A stretch of 64,000 nt of DNA, taken from the NCBI GenBank assembly GCA_000242815.2, contig AHHB01000037.1, forward strand, positions 434,001 to 498,000, in the 5' to 3' direction. Shown here one piece after another: positions 54,741 to 62,670 of this stretch. Origin of the DNA: Janthinobacterium lividum PAMC 25724. Lineage in GTDB: Bacteria; Pseudomonadota; Gammaproteobacteria; Burkholderiales; Burkholderiaceae_D. The translations under genes were made by a program, and so were the position numbers. The notes under the pieces were generated by a model, which saw nothing but the letters and a program-made list of their open reading frames with translations, did no database searches and was not told the DNA's origin. Numbering within the stretch: position 1 is the first letter of the stretch; every line of letters starts with the position of its first letter.

Positions 54741-55343
54741 TTATGAGTGTGATGTGGTGTGTAAGGCCCAGCCGCGCACCGCGTCATGCGAGGCGCGCAG
54801 CATGGCGTCGACAGTGGCAGGTATCGGCCGCTCTTGGGTCAGGTAGGGCTTGACGACGGCCACGGGGGCATCGATCAGGACAAATTTGAGCAGCATGTGG
54901 TCCAGGTCCGGCTGCGCGGCGGCGGGCATGGCTTCGGCGCAGCGCACAAAGCAGGCATCGAGCGCCGCCTGCTCTTCCTCCACGGCGGCCAGCAATTGCT
55001 CGCTGAGACCACTGCTGAAATCGGGGTTGTCGGCGCATTGCAGCAGGAAGCGCGCATACACGGGCTTGCGCCGGCACCAGTCCAGCAAGCCATGCACGCC
55101 AGCCCAGGTATCGCCGCCGAGCCAGCGGCTGGCCACTTCCTCGCGGAAGTCGCCTTTCACGCGCAGCCAGGCGCGTGCCAGGATAGCATTGCGCGAATCG
55201 AAGCGGTGATACACGGAGCCGATGGGCGCGCCGGCCTTGACGGCGATGGCCGCCATCGACACGGCGGCCACGCCGCACTGGGCGGCGATGGCGATGGCGC
55301 CATCGATGAAGTTATTTTCGTTAAATTTTGCTAGTCTGACCAT
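54741..55343 (-). CDS. TetR-family repressor
   Basis: A 200-residue TetR. The HTH is in the first 55 residues (VSMAAIAVKAGAPIGSVYHRF); the C-terminal ligand domain is variable. A 30-base perfect palindrome overlaps its own start codon. It is followed closely by map and is divergent from amn, so it may control both. The ligand is unknown. Confidence 0.93.
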   Translation of the reverse strand: MVRLAKFNENNFIDGAIAIAAQCGVAAVSMAAIAVKAGAPIGSVYHRFDSRNAILARAWLRVKGDFREEVASRWLGGDTWAGVHGLLDWCRRKPVYARFLLQCADNPDFSSGLSEQLLAAVEEEQAALDACFVRCAEAMPAAAQPDLDHMLLKFVLIDAPVAVVKPYLTQERPIPATVDAMLRASHDAVRGWALHTTSHS

Positions 55344-55371
55344 TCAAATAGAATACAGATTCTATTTGAAT
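55342..55371. promoter_or_regulatory. palindromic TetR operator
   Basis: Two perfect 13-base arms, ATTCAAATAGAAT and ATTCTATTTGAAT, with four bases between them. The left end overlaps the TetR gene start and the right end is 85 bases before amn. Autoregulation is very likely. Confidence 0.9.
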
Positions 55372-55455
55372 CCGTCAAGCGGCCGTGCACGCACCGACAA
55401 GAGTTGCCCCGCTGCCTTACAATGGTATGCACGAACCGCTACAAGGAGAATCCGC

Positions 55456-56970
55456 TTGCTTACGCCCCCCTTCATCGCCTCCTCCCGCTTCGACGATCCA
55501 CGCCTGGCGTTAGAACAGGTGCAAGCCATTTACCGCAGCAGCATCGAACACCTGCGCGACGCGCTGCAGCGCTTTGTCGCCGGCGCGGACATGCACGAAC
55601 GCATACGCGCCTGCTACCCCTTCGTGCGCATCCAGACCGACACCGTGGCGCGCGCCGACTCGCCGCTGGCCTATGGCTTTGTCGCCGGTCCCGGCGTGTT
55701 TGAAACCACCCTGACGCGCCCCGACCTGTTCGGCGACTATTACCTCGACCAGTTCACCCTGCTGCTGAAAAACCATAACAGCGGCCAGAAGGTGCAACTG
55801 GAAGTGGGCGTCAGCGCCCAACCGATCCCCGTACATTTCTCGTTCGCCGAGCATGACCACATCGAAGGCAATATGGATGCGGGTCGTCGCATGGCCATGC
55901 GCGACCTGTTCGACCTGCCCGACTTGTCGGCCATGGACGACGGCATCGCCAACGGCACGCACGAACCGGCGCACGGCGAAGCGCAGCCGCTGGCCCTGTT
56001 CACCGCTCCGCGCGTGGATTATTCGCTGCAGCGCCTGCGCCACTACAGCGGTACTTCGCCGCAGCATTTCCAGAACTTCGTGCTGTTTACCAATTACCAG
56101 TTCTATATCGACGAATTCATCCGCCTGGGCCACGCCATGATGGAACGTACGCCCGACGCCACCGCGCCCTCGGACGACGACGGCTACATCGCCTTTATCG
56201 AACCGGGCAATGTGGTCACGCGCCGGGTCGGACAAGCGGTCGAAAGCGAAGATGCGCTGGGCGCCGCGCCACCACGCCTGCCGCAGATGCCGGCCTACCA
56301 CCTGCTGCGCGCCGATGGCAGCGGCATCACCATGGTCAATATCGGCGTCGGACCGGCCAATGCCAAGACCATCACTGACCATATCGCCGTGCTGCGCCCG
56401 CACGCCTGGCTGATGCTGGGCCACTGCGCCGGTTTGCGCACCACGCAAAGCCTGGGCGACTACGTGCTGGCGCACGCCTATGTGCGCGAAGACCATGTGC
56501 TCGACGAAGACTTGCCGCTATGGGTGCCGATCCCGCCGCTGGCAGAAATCCAGCAGGCGCTGCAAACGGCGGTGGCGGAAATCACCCAGCTGACGGGGCA
56601 TGACCTGAAACACATCATGCGCACGGGGACCGTGGCCAGCACCGACAACCGCAACTGGGAACTGCTGCCGCAGCGCACGCCGGAGCGCCGCTTCAGCCAG
56701 AGCCGCGCCATCGCGCTGGACATGGAAAGCGCAACGATCGCCGCCAACGGCTTCCGCTTCCGCGTCCCGTATGGCACTTTGCTGTGCGTCAGCGACAAGC
56801 CGCTGCACGGCGAAATCAAGCTGCCCGGCATGGCCAACCACTTTTACCGAGAACGGGTCGACCAGCACCTGCGCATCGGCATACGCGCCGTGGAATTGCT
56901 GCGCCGCCAGGGCGTGGACCGGCTGCACAGCCGCAAGCTGCGCAGCTTTGCGGAGGTGGCGTTCCAATAA
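55456..56970 (+). CDS. amn: AMP nucleosidase, TTG start
   Basis: A 504-residue AMP nucleosidase that splits AMP into adenine and ribose 5-phosphate. The N-terminal Amn domain (FIASSRFDDPRLALEQ) and the C-terminal nucleoside-phosphorylase-like domain (MLGHCAGLRTTQSLGDYVL, DMESATIAANGFRF) are intact. The TTG at 55456 is decided by AGGAG seven bases before it and fits the family length (484 in E. coli). It is divergent from the TetR gene, with that gene's operator in the gap. Confidence 0.93.
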   Translation: MLTPPFIASSRFDDPRLALEQVQAIYRSSIEHLRDALQRFVAGADMHERIRACYPFVRIQTDTVARADSPLAYGFVAGPGVFETTLTRPDLFGDYYLDQFTLLLKNHNSGQKVQLEVGVSAQPIPVHFSFAEHDHIEGNMDAGRRMAMRDLFDLPDLSAMDDGIANGTHEPAHGEAQPLALFTAPRVDYSLQRLRHYSGTSPQHFQNFVLFTNYQFYIDEFIRLGHAMMERTPDATAPSDDDGYIAFIEPGNVVTRRVGQAVESEDALGAAPPRLPQMPAYHLLRADGSGITMVNIGVGPANAKTITDHIAVLRPHAWLMLGHCAGLRTTQSLGDYVLAHAYVREDHVLDEDLPLWVPIPPLAEIQQALQTAVAEITQLTGHDLKHIMRTGTVASTDNRNWELLPQRTPERRFSQSRAIALDMESATIAANGFRFRVPYGTLLCVSDKPLHGEIKLPGMANHFYRERVDQHLRIGIRAVELLRRQGVDRLHSRKLRSFAEVAFQ

Positions 56971-57008
56971 AAAAACGGCGCCTGCAGCAAAATGCAGGCG
57001 CCGTTTTT
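56971..57008. terminator. bidirectional terminator between amn and DUF1854 genes
   Basis: Perfect 16-base stem AAAAACGGCGCCTGCA / TGCAGGCGCCGTTTTT with a six-base loop. It serves the convergent amn and cyanophycin ABC-DUF1854 units. Confidence 0.92.
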
Positions 57009-57027
57009 CAACTTCAGTGACTGCCGC

Positions 57028-57498
57028 TTACAGGAAGCGGTCGAGTATCTTGCGCGTCGTCTTGTCGATATTGAACATATCGCGGATCAGGAAATGGATG
57101 CCGTGGTTGTCGGCGATCAAGAGCGAGGTGGCGCCGATGCGACGGATGTCTTCCTCGCCTTTCAGCACGAACTGCGTCTCGCCACGGTCCGTATCGACGT
57201 GCCAGGTGCACGGCGTGGCAAAGCTGGAAACGCTTTTCACGCGCGCGATCTCGGGCATGAATTCGCGCCCTTCCAGCTCTTCCTGCAGCAGGCTGCGCGC
57301 CGGTTCCGGCAAGGCATCGAGGCGGTCGATCCACGCCACTTCCTTGCCATTGCCCAGCACCAGCGAAATGCCTTCGTCGGGCGACTGGATGGGGAAGGCG
57401 CGCACAGGCACCACGCCTTCAAAGACCTGGCCATCGGCGTCCGTCATCAGCAGCTTGCCGAAGCTGTCACGGCTTAATGTAAAAATTGTACTGGCCAT
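57028..57498 (-). CDS. DUF1854 protein of the cyanophycin locus
   Basis: A 156-residue protein of the DUF1854 family (LVLGNGKEVAWIDRLDALP, LKGEEDIRRIG, IRDMFNIDKTTRKILDRFL). It begins two bases after the ABC protein gene ends. DUF1854 and this type of ABC protein are commonly found beside cyanophycin synthetases in betaproteobacteria. Its role is unknown; a link with polymer export or degradation is only inferred. Confidence 0.86.
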   Translation of the reverse strand: MASTIFTLSRDSFGKLLMTDADGQVFEGVVPVRAFPIQSPDEGISLVLGNGKEVAWIDRLDALPEPARSLLQEELEGREFMPEIARVKSVSSFATPCTWHVDTDRGETQFVLKGEEDIRRIGATSLLIADNHGIHFLIRDMFNIDKTTRKILDRFL

Positions 57499-57500
57499 GC

Positions 57501-59783
57501 TTATTCCTTGTCATCCAGGGCGAGTTCGTTGTTGCGCGCCTGTGCTTCGTAGAGGCGGAAATAGGCGCCCTCTTTCGCCATCAGTTCATCGTGACTGCCC
57601 ACTTCGACGACCTGGCCACGGTCCAGCACCACCAGGCGGTCGGCCCGGTGCAAGGTTGACAGGCGGTGCGCGATGGCGATCGTCGTGCGGCCCTGCACCA
57701 GGTTGTCGAGCGCCTTCTGGATTTCTTTTTCCGTTTCCGAGTCGACCGACGATGTCGCTTCATCCATGATCAGGATGCGCGGGTCGATCAGCAGGGCGCG
57801 CGCAATCGAGATGCGCTGGCGTTCGCCGCCGGACAAGCCCTGGCCACGCTCGCCCACCATCGAATCGTAGCCTTGCGGCAGGCGCAGGATGAATTCGTGG
57901 GCATGCGCGGCGCGCGCAGCGGCGATGATCTCCTGGCGCGTCGCGTGCGGCTTGCCGTAGGCGATATTTTCCGCGATGGTACCGAAGAACAGGAACGGCT
58001 CCTGCAGCACCAGGCCGATATTGCGGCGGTAGTCGGACACGGCGAACGAGCGGATGTCGACGCCGTCGAGCAAAATCGCGCCTTCCGACACATCATAGAA
58101 ACGGCAGATCAGGTTGACCAGGGTGCTCTTGCCAGAACCGCTGTGACCGACCAGGCCGATCATTTCGCCCGCCTTGATGTTCAAGGTGATGCCACGGTTG
58201 ACGGCCCGGTTGCCATAGCGGAAACCGACTTCGCGCAAATCGATCCTGCCTTCGATCTTCTCCAGTTTGACCGGTTGCGCCGGTTCCGGCACGCTCGACA
58301 CATGGTCGAGGATGTCGAAGATGCGCTTGGCGGCGGACGCCGATTTCTGCGTCACGGAGACGATGCGGCTCATCGAGTCGAGGCGGCTGTAGAAGCGCGT
58401 GCTGTAGGCGATGAAGGCGGTCAGCACGCCGACGGTGATTTCGCCACGCGACAGTTGCCAGATACCGAAGCACCAGATGACGAGCAAACCCATTTCCGTC
58501 AGGAAGGACACGGTGGGCGAAAACAGCGACCAAACTTTGTTCAACTTGTCGTTGACGGCCAAGTTGTGCGCATTGGCGTCGCGGAAGCGGGCCGCTTCGC
58601 GTTTTTCCTGCGCAAACGCCTTGACCACGCGGATGCCGGGTATGGTGTCGGCCAACACGTTGGTCACCTCGCTCCAGACGCGGTCGATTTTTTCAAAACC
58701 GGTGCGCAAACGGTCGCGCACCAGGTGGATCATCCAGGCGATGAAGGGCAATGGCGCCAGCGTCATGATGGCCAGCCACGGGTTCATCGACCACAGGATC
58801 ACGCCCGTCATGATGATCATCAGTACGTCGGAGGCAAAATCGAGCAAGTGCAGCGAGAGGAAGACGCAGATGCGATCGCTGCCGCTGCCGATGCGCGACA
58901 TCAGGTCGCCCGTGCGTTTGCCGCCAAAGAATTCCAGCGACAGTTTCATCAAGTGTTCATACGTGGCAGAGCGCAAATCGGCGCCCATGCGTTCGGACAC
59001 CAGCGCCAGCACATAGGTCTTGCCCCAGCCCAGCAGCCAGGCCAGCAGGGCCGAGCCCAGCAAGCCACTCATGTAGTACACCACCAGCCACGGGTCGATC
59101 TGCTTGCCGTTTTGATATGGAATCAGCACATTATCCATCAACGGCGCCGTCAGGTAAGGCGGAATCATGTGCGCAGCGGTACTCAGCAGCATCAGCATGA
59201 AGCCCAGGGCCAGTTGGCCACGGTAGGGATGGGCGAAGCGCCACAGGCGGAACAGGGTCCAGGTAGACGGCGGCGTGTACAGCACCTTGGCGCAGATCGG
59301 GCATTCTTCCTGCTCCGGCTCCAAAGGGGCCTTGCAGCTCGGACACACTTCCTGCTCCGCTTGCAGCACGGGTTGACCCGTCAGGTGGCTGTCGAGGCGC
59401 TCGACGAACTGCTCCAGCACGCGGATGGCGTGCAAATTCTGGCCCAGCGTGAAGCGCCACGAGGCCAGGCGGCCGTGGTCATCGAACAATTCCATGTGAC
59501 CGACACCGGCATGGTCGTGGTGCGTGAGGCGCAGTCCAGCGCGGAAAGACCAGCTTTTCCAGGCAGTATCACCCGGTGAACGGGCCAGCAAACGCTGCTC
59601 GGTAACAACAATTATGCCTTTTGTGAAACGTAATCGCGCATCGAGGTCAACCTCAACGCTACTTAAAACGTTCTCCCCTGGAGAAAGCTTGCTTTCCACC
59701 TCCGCCAGCCAGGCTTGTGCTACAGGCGCGGGCAGCGAGTTGAGGGGAATAGTTGTTGCAGGAACACTCTGTTCAGTTGTCAT
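57501..59783 (-). CDS. ABC transporter (fused permease and ATPase) of the cyanophycin locus
   Basis: A 760-residue half-transporter. An N-terminal cytoplasmic domain of about 170 residues ends in a four-Cys zinc ribbon (CPSCKAPLEPEQEECPIC). Then come six membrane spans of type I exporter form and an ATPase domain with Walker A GHSGSGKST, signature LSGGERQ and Walker B RILIMDEATSSVD. The extra N-terminal domain is unlike normal lipid or peptide exporters. It is divergent from the first cyanophycin synthetase gene across a 512-base gap. Confidence 0.9.
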   Translation of the reverse strand: MTTEQSVPATTIPLNSLPAPVAQAWLAEVESKLSPGENVLSSVEVDLDARLRFTKGIIVVTEQRLLARSPGDTAWKSWSFRAGLRLTHHDHAGVGHMELFDDHGRLASWRFTLGQNLHAIRVLEQFVERLDSHLTGQPVLQAEQEVCPSCKAPLEPEQEECPICAKVLYTPPSTWTLFRLWRFAHPYRGQLALGFMLMLLSTAAHMIPPYLTAPLMDNVLIPYQNGKQIDPWLVVYYMSGLLGSALLAWLLGWGKTYVLALVSERMGADLRSATYEHLMKLSLEFFGGKRTGDLMSRIGSGSDRICVFLSLHLLDFASDVLMIIMTGVILWSMNPWLAIMTLAPLPFIAWMIHLVRDRLRTGFEKIDRVWSEVTNVLADTIPGIRVVKAFAQEKREAARFRDANAHNLAVNDKLNKVWSLFSPTVSFLTEMGLLVIWCFGIWQLSRGEITVGVLTAFIAYSTRFYSRLDSMSRIVSVTQKSASAAKRIFDILDHVSSVPEPAQPVKLEKIEGRIDLREVGFRYGNRAVNRGITLNIKAGEMIGLVGHSGSGKSTLVNLICRFYDVSEGAILLDGVDIRSFAVSDYRRNIGLVLQEPFLFFGTIAENIAYGKPHATRQEIIAAARAAHAHEFILRLPQGYDSMVGERGQGLSGGERQRISIARALLIDPRILIMDEATSSVDSETEKEIQKALDNLVQGRTTIAIAHRLSTLHRADRLVVLDRGQVVEVGSHDELMAKEGAYFRLYEAQARNNELALDDKE

Positions 59784-60295
59784 CGTAAAGCATACTCCGG
59801 CTCGAGGCCAAGCCCTTCAGGGCGGGATTTGGGGGATAGGGCAGACGCCCGATCAATGTTTGTGTATTGCGCGATGGCGAGGTAGATGCACCAGTGGCAA
59901 TTTCCTGTATTGTATCGAATGGATGCCTGTAAGTAGGCAATGGATGGCAAAATGACGCAAAAAAATTGGCGACCGTCGCGCGCAGTGCCAGGCAGGCGCG
60001 GCGCGTATGCAACGCGGCCCTGAGCATGGGCAAGTATACAACAGCTCGCTGTTGCGCAAATGCCCCGGCTTAGCCCTGAGTCGGTATCTTTATAACAAGT
60101 AAGGCAACAAATAGTATCAATTAGAATGACAACACCAGCAGAATACGAGCAGCAAACGCGACAAGAGACCACTAAAAGTGGCACACTGCGCATACCCGGG
60201 ATAAAGAACCAAGCACGAGCCTGAAAAGACTCTGTAGAGCCTACATAAAGTATCTGGCGCCCAGACGCCTGGCCTGTTATCAAGAAACCACTTAC
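59784..60295. other. divergent promoter region of the cyanophycin locus
   Basis: A 512-base gap between the ABC protein and the first cyanophycin synthetase. It is more AT-rich than its surroundings towards the right and must hold both promoters. No clear regulator site, gene or repeat was recognised. Confidence 0.55.
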
Positions 60296-62473
60296 ATGAT
60301 CAAGAAGAAGAACATCGAATTTGTCCGCGTCACTCATTTGCGCGGCCCCAACATCTGGACCTATCGTCCCGTGATTGAGGCCTGGGTCGACATCGGCGAA
60401 CTGGAAGACTATCCATCCAATACCCTGCCCGGCCTGTACGAGCGTCTGGTGGCGTGGCTGCCGGGCATGATCGAACACCGCTGCGGCGTGGGCGAACGGG
60501 GCGGCTTTTTCGAGCGCCTGCGTGAAGGCACGTGGTCGGCCCACATCCTCGAACACGTGGTGCTGGAATTGCAAAACCTGGCAGGCATGCGCACGGGCTT
60601 CGGCCAGACGCGCTCGACCAGCCAGCGCGGCGTCTACAAGATGGCTTTCCGCACCCGCGAAGAACAGGTGGGCCGCGCCGCCCTGGCCACCGCGCGCGAA
60701 CTGCTGATGGCTGCCATCAATGATGAAGCCTACGATCTGGAAGCGGCGCTGGCCCCCCTGCGCGACATGGTCGACTCGCGCTGCCTCGGTCCGAGCACGG
60801 CCAGCATCGTCGATGCCGCCACCGAGCGCAGCATCCCTTCGCTGCGCCTGAACGACGGCAACTTGGTGCAACTGGGCCACGGCGCCGCGCAGCGCCGCAT
60901 CTGGACGGCCGAAACGGACCGCACCAGCGCGATTGCCGAAGGCATCGCCAGCGACAAGGACCTGACCAAATTCTTGCTCAAATCGTGCGGCGTGCGCGTG
61001 CCCGAAGGCAGCCTGGTGCGCAGCGCCGAAGCGGCCTGGGAAGAAGCACAGGACATCGGCGTGCCCGTCGTCGTCAAACCGTATGACGGCAATCACGGCC
61101 GCGGCGTGTCGCTCAATCTGATGACCGAAAGCGACGTCAAGGCGGCCTACGAACTGGCAGCGCGCAAGGGCGACAGCTCGGCCGTGCTGGTAGAAAGCTT
61201 CATCACCGGCGACGAACACCGTCTGCTGGTGGTCGGCAACAAGCTGATCGCCGCCGCCAAGGGCGAATCCCTGTGGGTTGACGGCGACGGCGTGTCGAGC
61301 GTGCTGGAACTGGTGAACACGCAGATCAATATCGACCCGCGCCGCGGCGAAGGCGAGGATTTCCCGCTGGGCACCGTCAAGCCGCATGAATCGGGCGAAA
61401 TCGTGCTGGAACTGCAGCGCCAGGGCATGACCGCCCTGTCCGTGCCGCTAGCGGGCCAGAAAGTGCTGATCCAGCCGAACGGCAACGTGGCCATCGACGT
61501 CACGGACGACGTGCACCCGTCCGTCGTGCATGCAGCCCTGCTGGCGGCCAGAGTCGTCGGCCTCGATATTGCCGGCATCGACCTGGTCACGACAGACATC
61601 ACGCGTCCGCTGGAAGAGCAGCGCGGCGCCATCATCGAAGTCAATGCCAGCCCCGGCCTGCTGGCGCACATCAAGCCCGGCGTAGGCCAGAGCCGCCCTG
61701 TCGGCGCGGCCATCGTCGAGCACCTGTTCGCGCCAGCAGAAACGGGCCGCATTCCGCTGATCGGCGTGACGGGCACGCGCGGCGCCAGCCTGATCGTACG
61801 CATGCTGTGCAAACTGCTCAACCTGTCTGGTCTGCACACGGGCGCCGTCTGCAGCGAAGGCATGTACCTGGACCAGCGCCGCGTCGTCAGCAGCGATTGC
61901 GTGAACTGGGACGCGGGCCAGCGCCTGCTGCTCAACCGCACCGTGCAGACGGCTCTGTTCGAGAGCAATCCACGCATGATCCTGGCCGAAGGACTGGCCT
62001 ATGACAAGTGCCAGATCGGCGTCGTCACCGACATGGGCAGCCTTGAAAGCGTCAAGGATTTCGACGTGCTGGACGATGCCGGCCTGTACAAGGCAGTGCG
62101 CAGCCAGGTCGACGTGGTGATGCCAACGGGCGTGGCCGTGTTGAACGCCGCCAACGCGCAAGTGCTGGAACTGGCCGAGCTGTGCGACGGCAGCGTGACC
62201 CTGTATGCGCAGGACGGCAGCCTGGCCGCCATCGCAGCGCAACTGGCTGCCGGCCAGCGCGCCGTGTTCGTGCGCGACAAGCACATTGTACTGGCCGAAG
62301 GCGGCAGCGAAACGGTCTTGCTGTGCCTGGACCTGCTGAAACCGGCCACGGTCGGCAATGTCGATAGCGTGCTGGCCGTTGCGGCCGCCGCGTGGGCCCT
62401 GAACCTGCCCGTCGACCTGATCTGCGCGGGCCTTCGCACCTTCGACGCGGCACCCGGCTGCATCGGCAACTAA
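60296..62473 (+). CDS. cyanophycin synthetase-like protein with degenerate Mur-ligase P-loop (CphA2/CphA'-like)
   Basis: A 725-residue paralogue of cyanophycin synthetase. The N-terminal domain (HLRGPNIWTYRPVIEA) and the ATP-grasp domain (VVVKPYDGNHGRGVS, EQRGAIIEVNASPGLLAHI) are intact. The C-terminal Mur-ligase-like domain is shortened, and its P-loop, normally GTNGKTT-like, reads GVTGTRGAS (residues 490-498), having lost the Lys and Thr needed for nucleotide. It may thus only use the ATP-grasp step, like CphA2 enzymes that polymerise beta-Asp-Arg dipeptides, or assist the full-length synthetase next to it. Confidence 0.88.
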   Translation: MIKKKNIEFVRVTHLRGPNIWTYRPVIEAWVDIGELEDYPSNTLPGLYERLVAWLPGMIEHRCGVGERGGFFERLREGTWSAHILEHVVLELQNLAGMRTGFGQTRSTSQRGVYKMAFRTREEQVGRAALATARELLMAAINDEAYDLEAALAPLRDMVDSRCLGPSTASIVDAATERSIPSLRLNDGNLVQLGHGAAQRRIWTAETDRTSAIAEGIASDKDLTKFLLKSCGVRVPEGSLVRSAEAAWEEAQDIGVPVVVKPYDGNHGRGVSLNLMTESDVKAAYELAARKGDSSAVLVESFITGDEHRLLVVGNKLIAAAKGESLWVDGDGVSSVLELVNTQINIDPRRGEGEDFPLGTVKPHESGEIVLELQRQGMTALSVPLAGQKVLIQPNGNVAIDVTDDVHPSVVHAALLAARVVGLDIAGIDLVTTDITRPLEEQRGAIIEVNASPGLLAHIKPGVGQSRPVGAAIVEHLFAPAETGRIPLIGVTGTRGASLIVRMLCKLLNLSGLHTGAVCSEGMYLDQRRVVSSDCVNWDAGQRLLLNRTVQTALFESNPRMILAEGLAYDKCQIGVVTDMGSLESVKDFDVLDDAGLYKAVRSQVDVVMPTGVAVLNAANAQVLELAELCDGSVTLYAQDGSLAAIAAQLAAGQRAVFVRDKHIVLAEGGSETVLLCLDLLKPATVGNVDSVLAVAAAAWALNLPVDLICAGLRTFDAAPGCIGN

Positions 62474-62481
62474 AAACCAGG

Positions 62482-62600
62482 GACGTCAAACCAAACCTAC
62501 TGCGCGTCGCGATTTGCGGCCTCCGATGCTCACTGTGCATTCGCACAGCTCCGCTTCTCGGCCACAACTCACATCCGCTCGCTACGGTTTAATTTGACGT
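62482..62600 (+). repeat. 3'-end structured repeat, copy C
   Basis: About 119 bases, 8 bases after the stop of the first synthetase and read in the same direction. Blocks: GACGTCAAACCAAACC, TACTGCGCGTCG, GATGCTCAC, hairpin CTGTGC-attc-GCACAG, GCTTCTCGG, CCGCTCGCTACGGTTT, TTTGACGT. The ends GACGTCAAA and TTTGACGT pair. The hairpin arms differ from copies A and B by two paired (compensatory) changes. Confidence 0.75.
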
Positions 62601-62670
62601 AAAAGCGCTGCAAAGAAGCCCGGCAAGGACGGCCGGGCCCACAAGAACACAACAGGATTACGGTTTAATT

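Noticed and set aside
57666..59579. 637-codon plus-strand open frame opposite the ABC protein
   Set aside because: Antisense shadow of a gene with clear Walker and signature motifs; composition (Asp/His/Arg/Val) typical of such artefacts.
59780..61387. 535-codon minus-strand open frame over the cyanophycin promoter and gene
   Set aside because: Antisense to the first synthetase and running through non-coding sequence; no recognisable domain.
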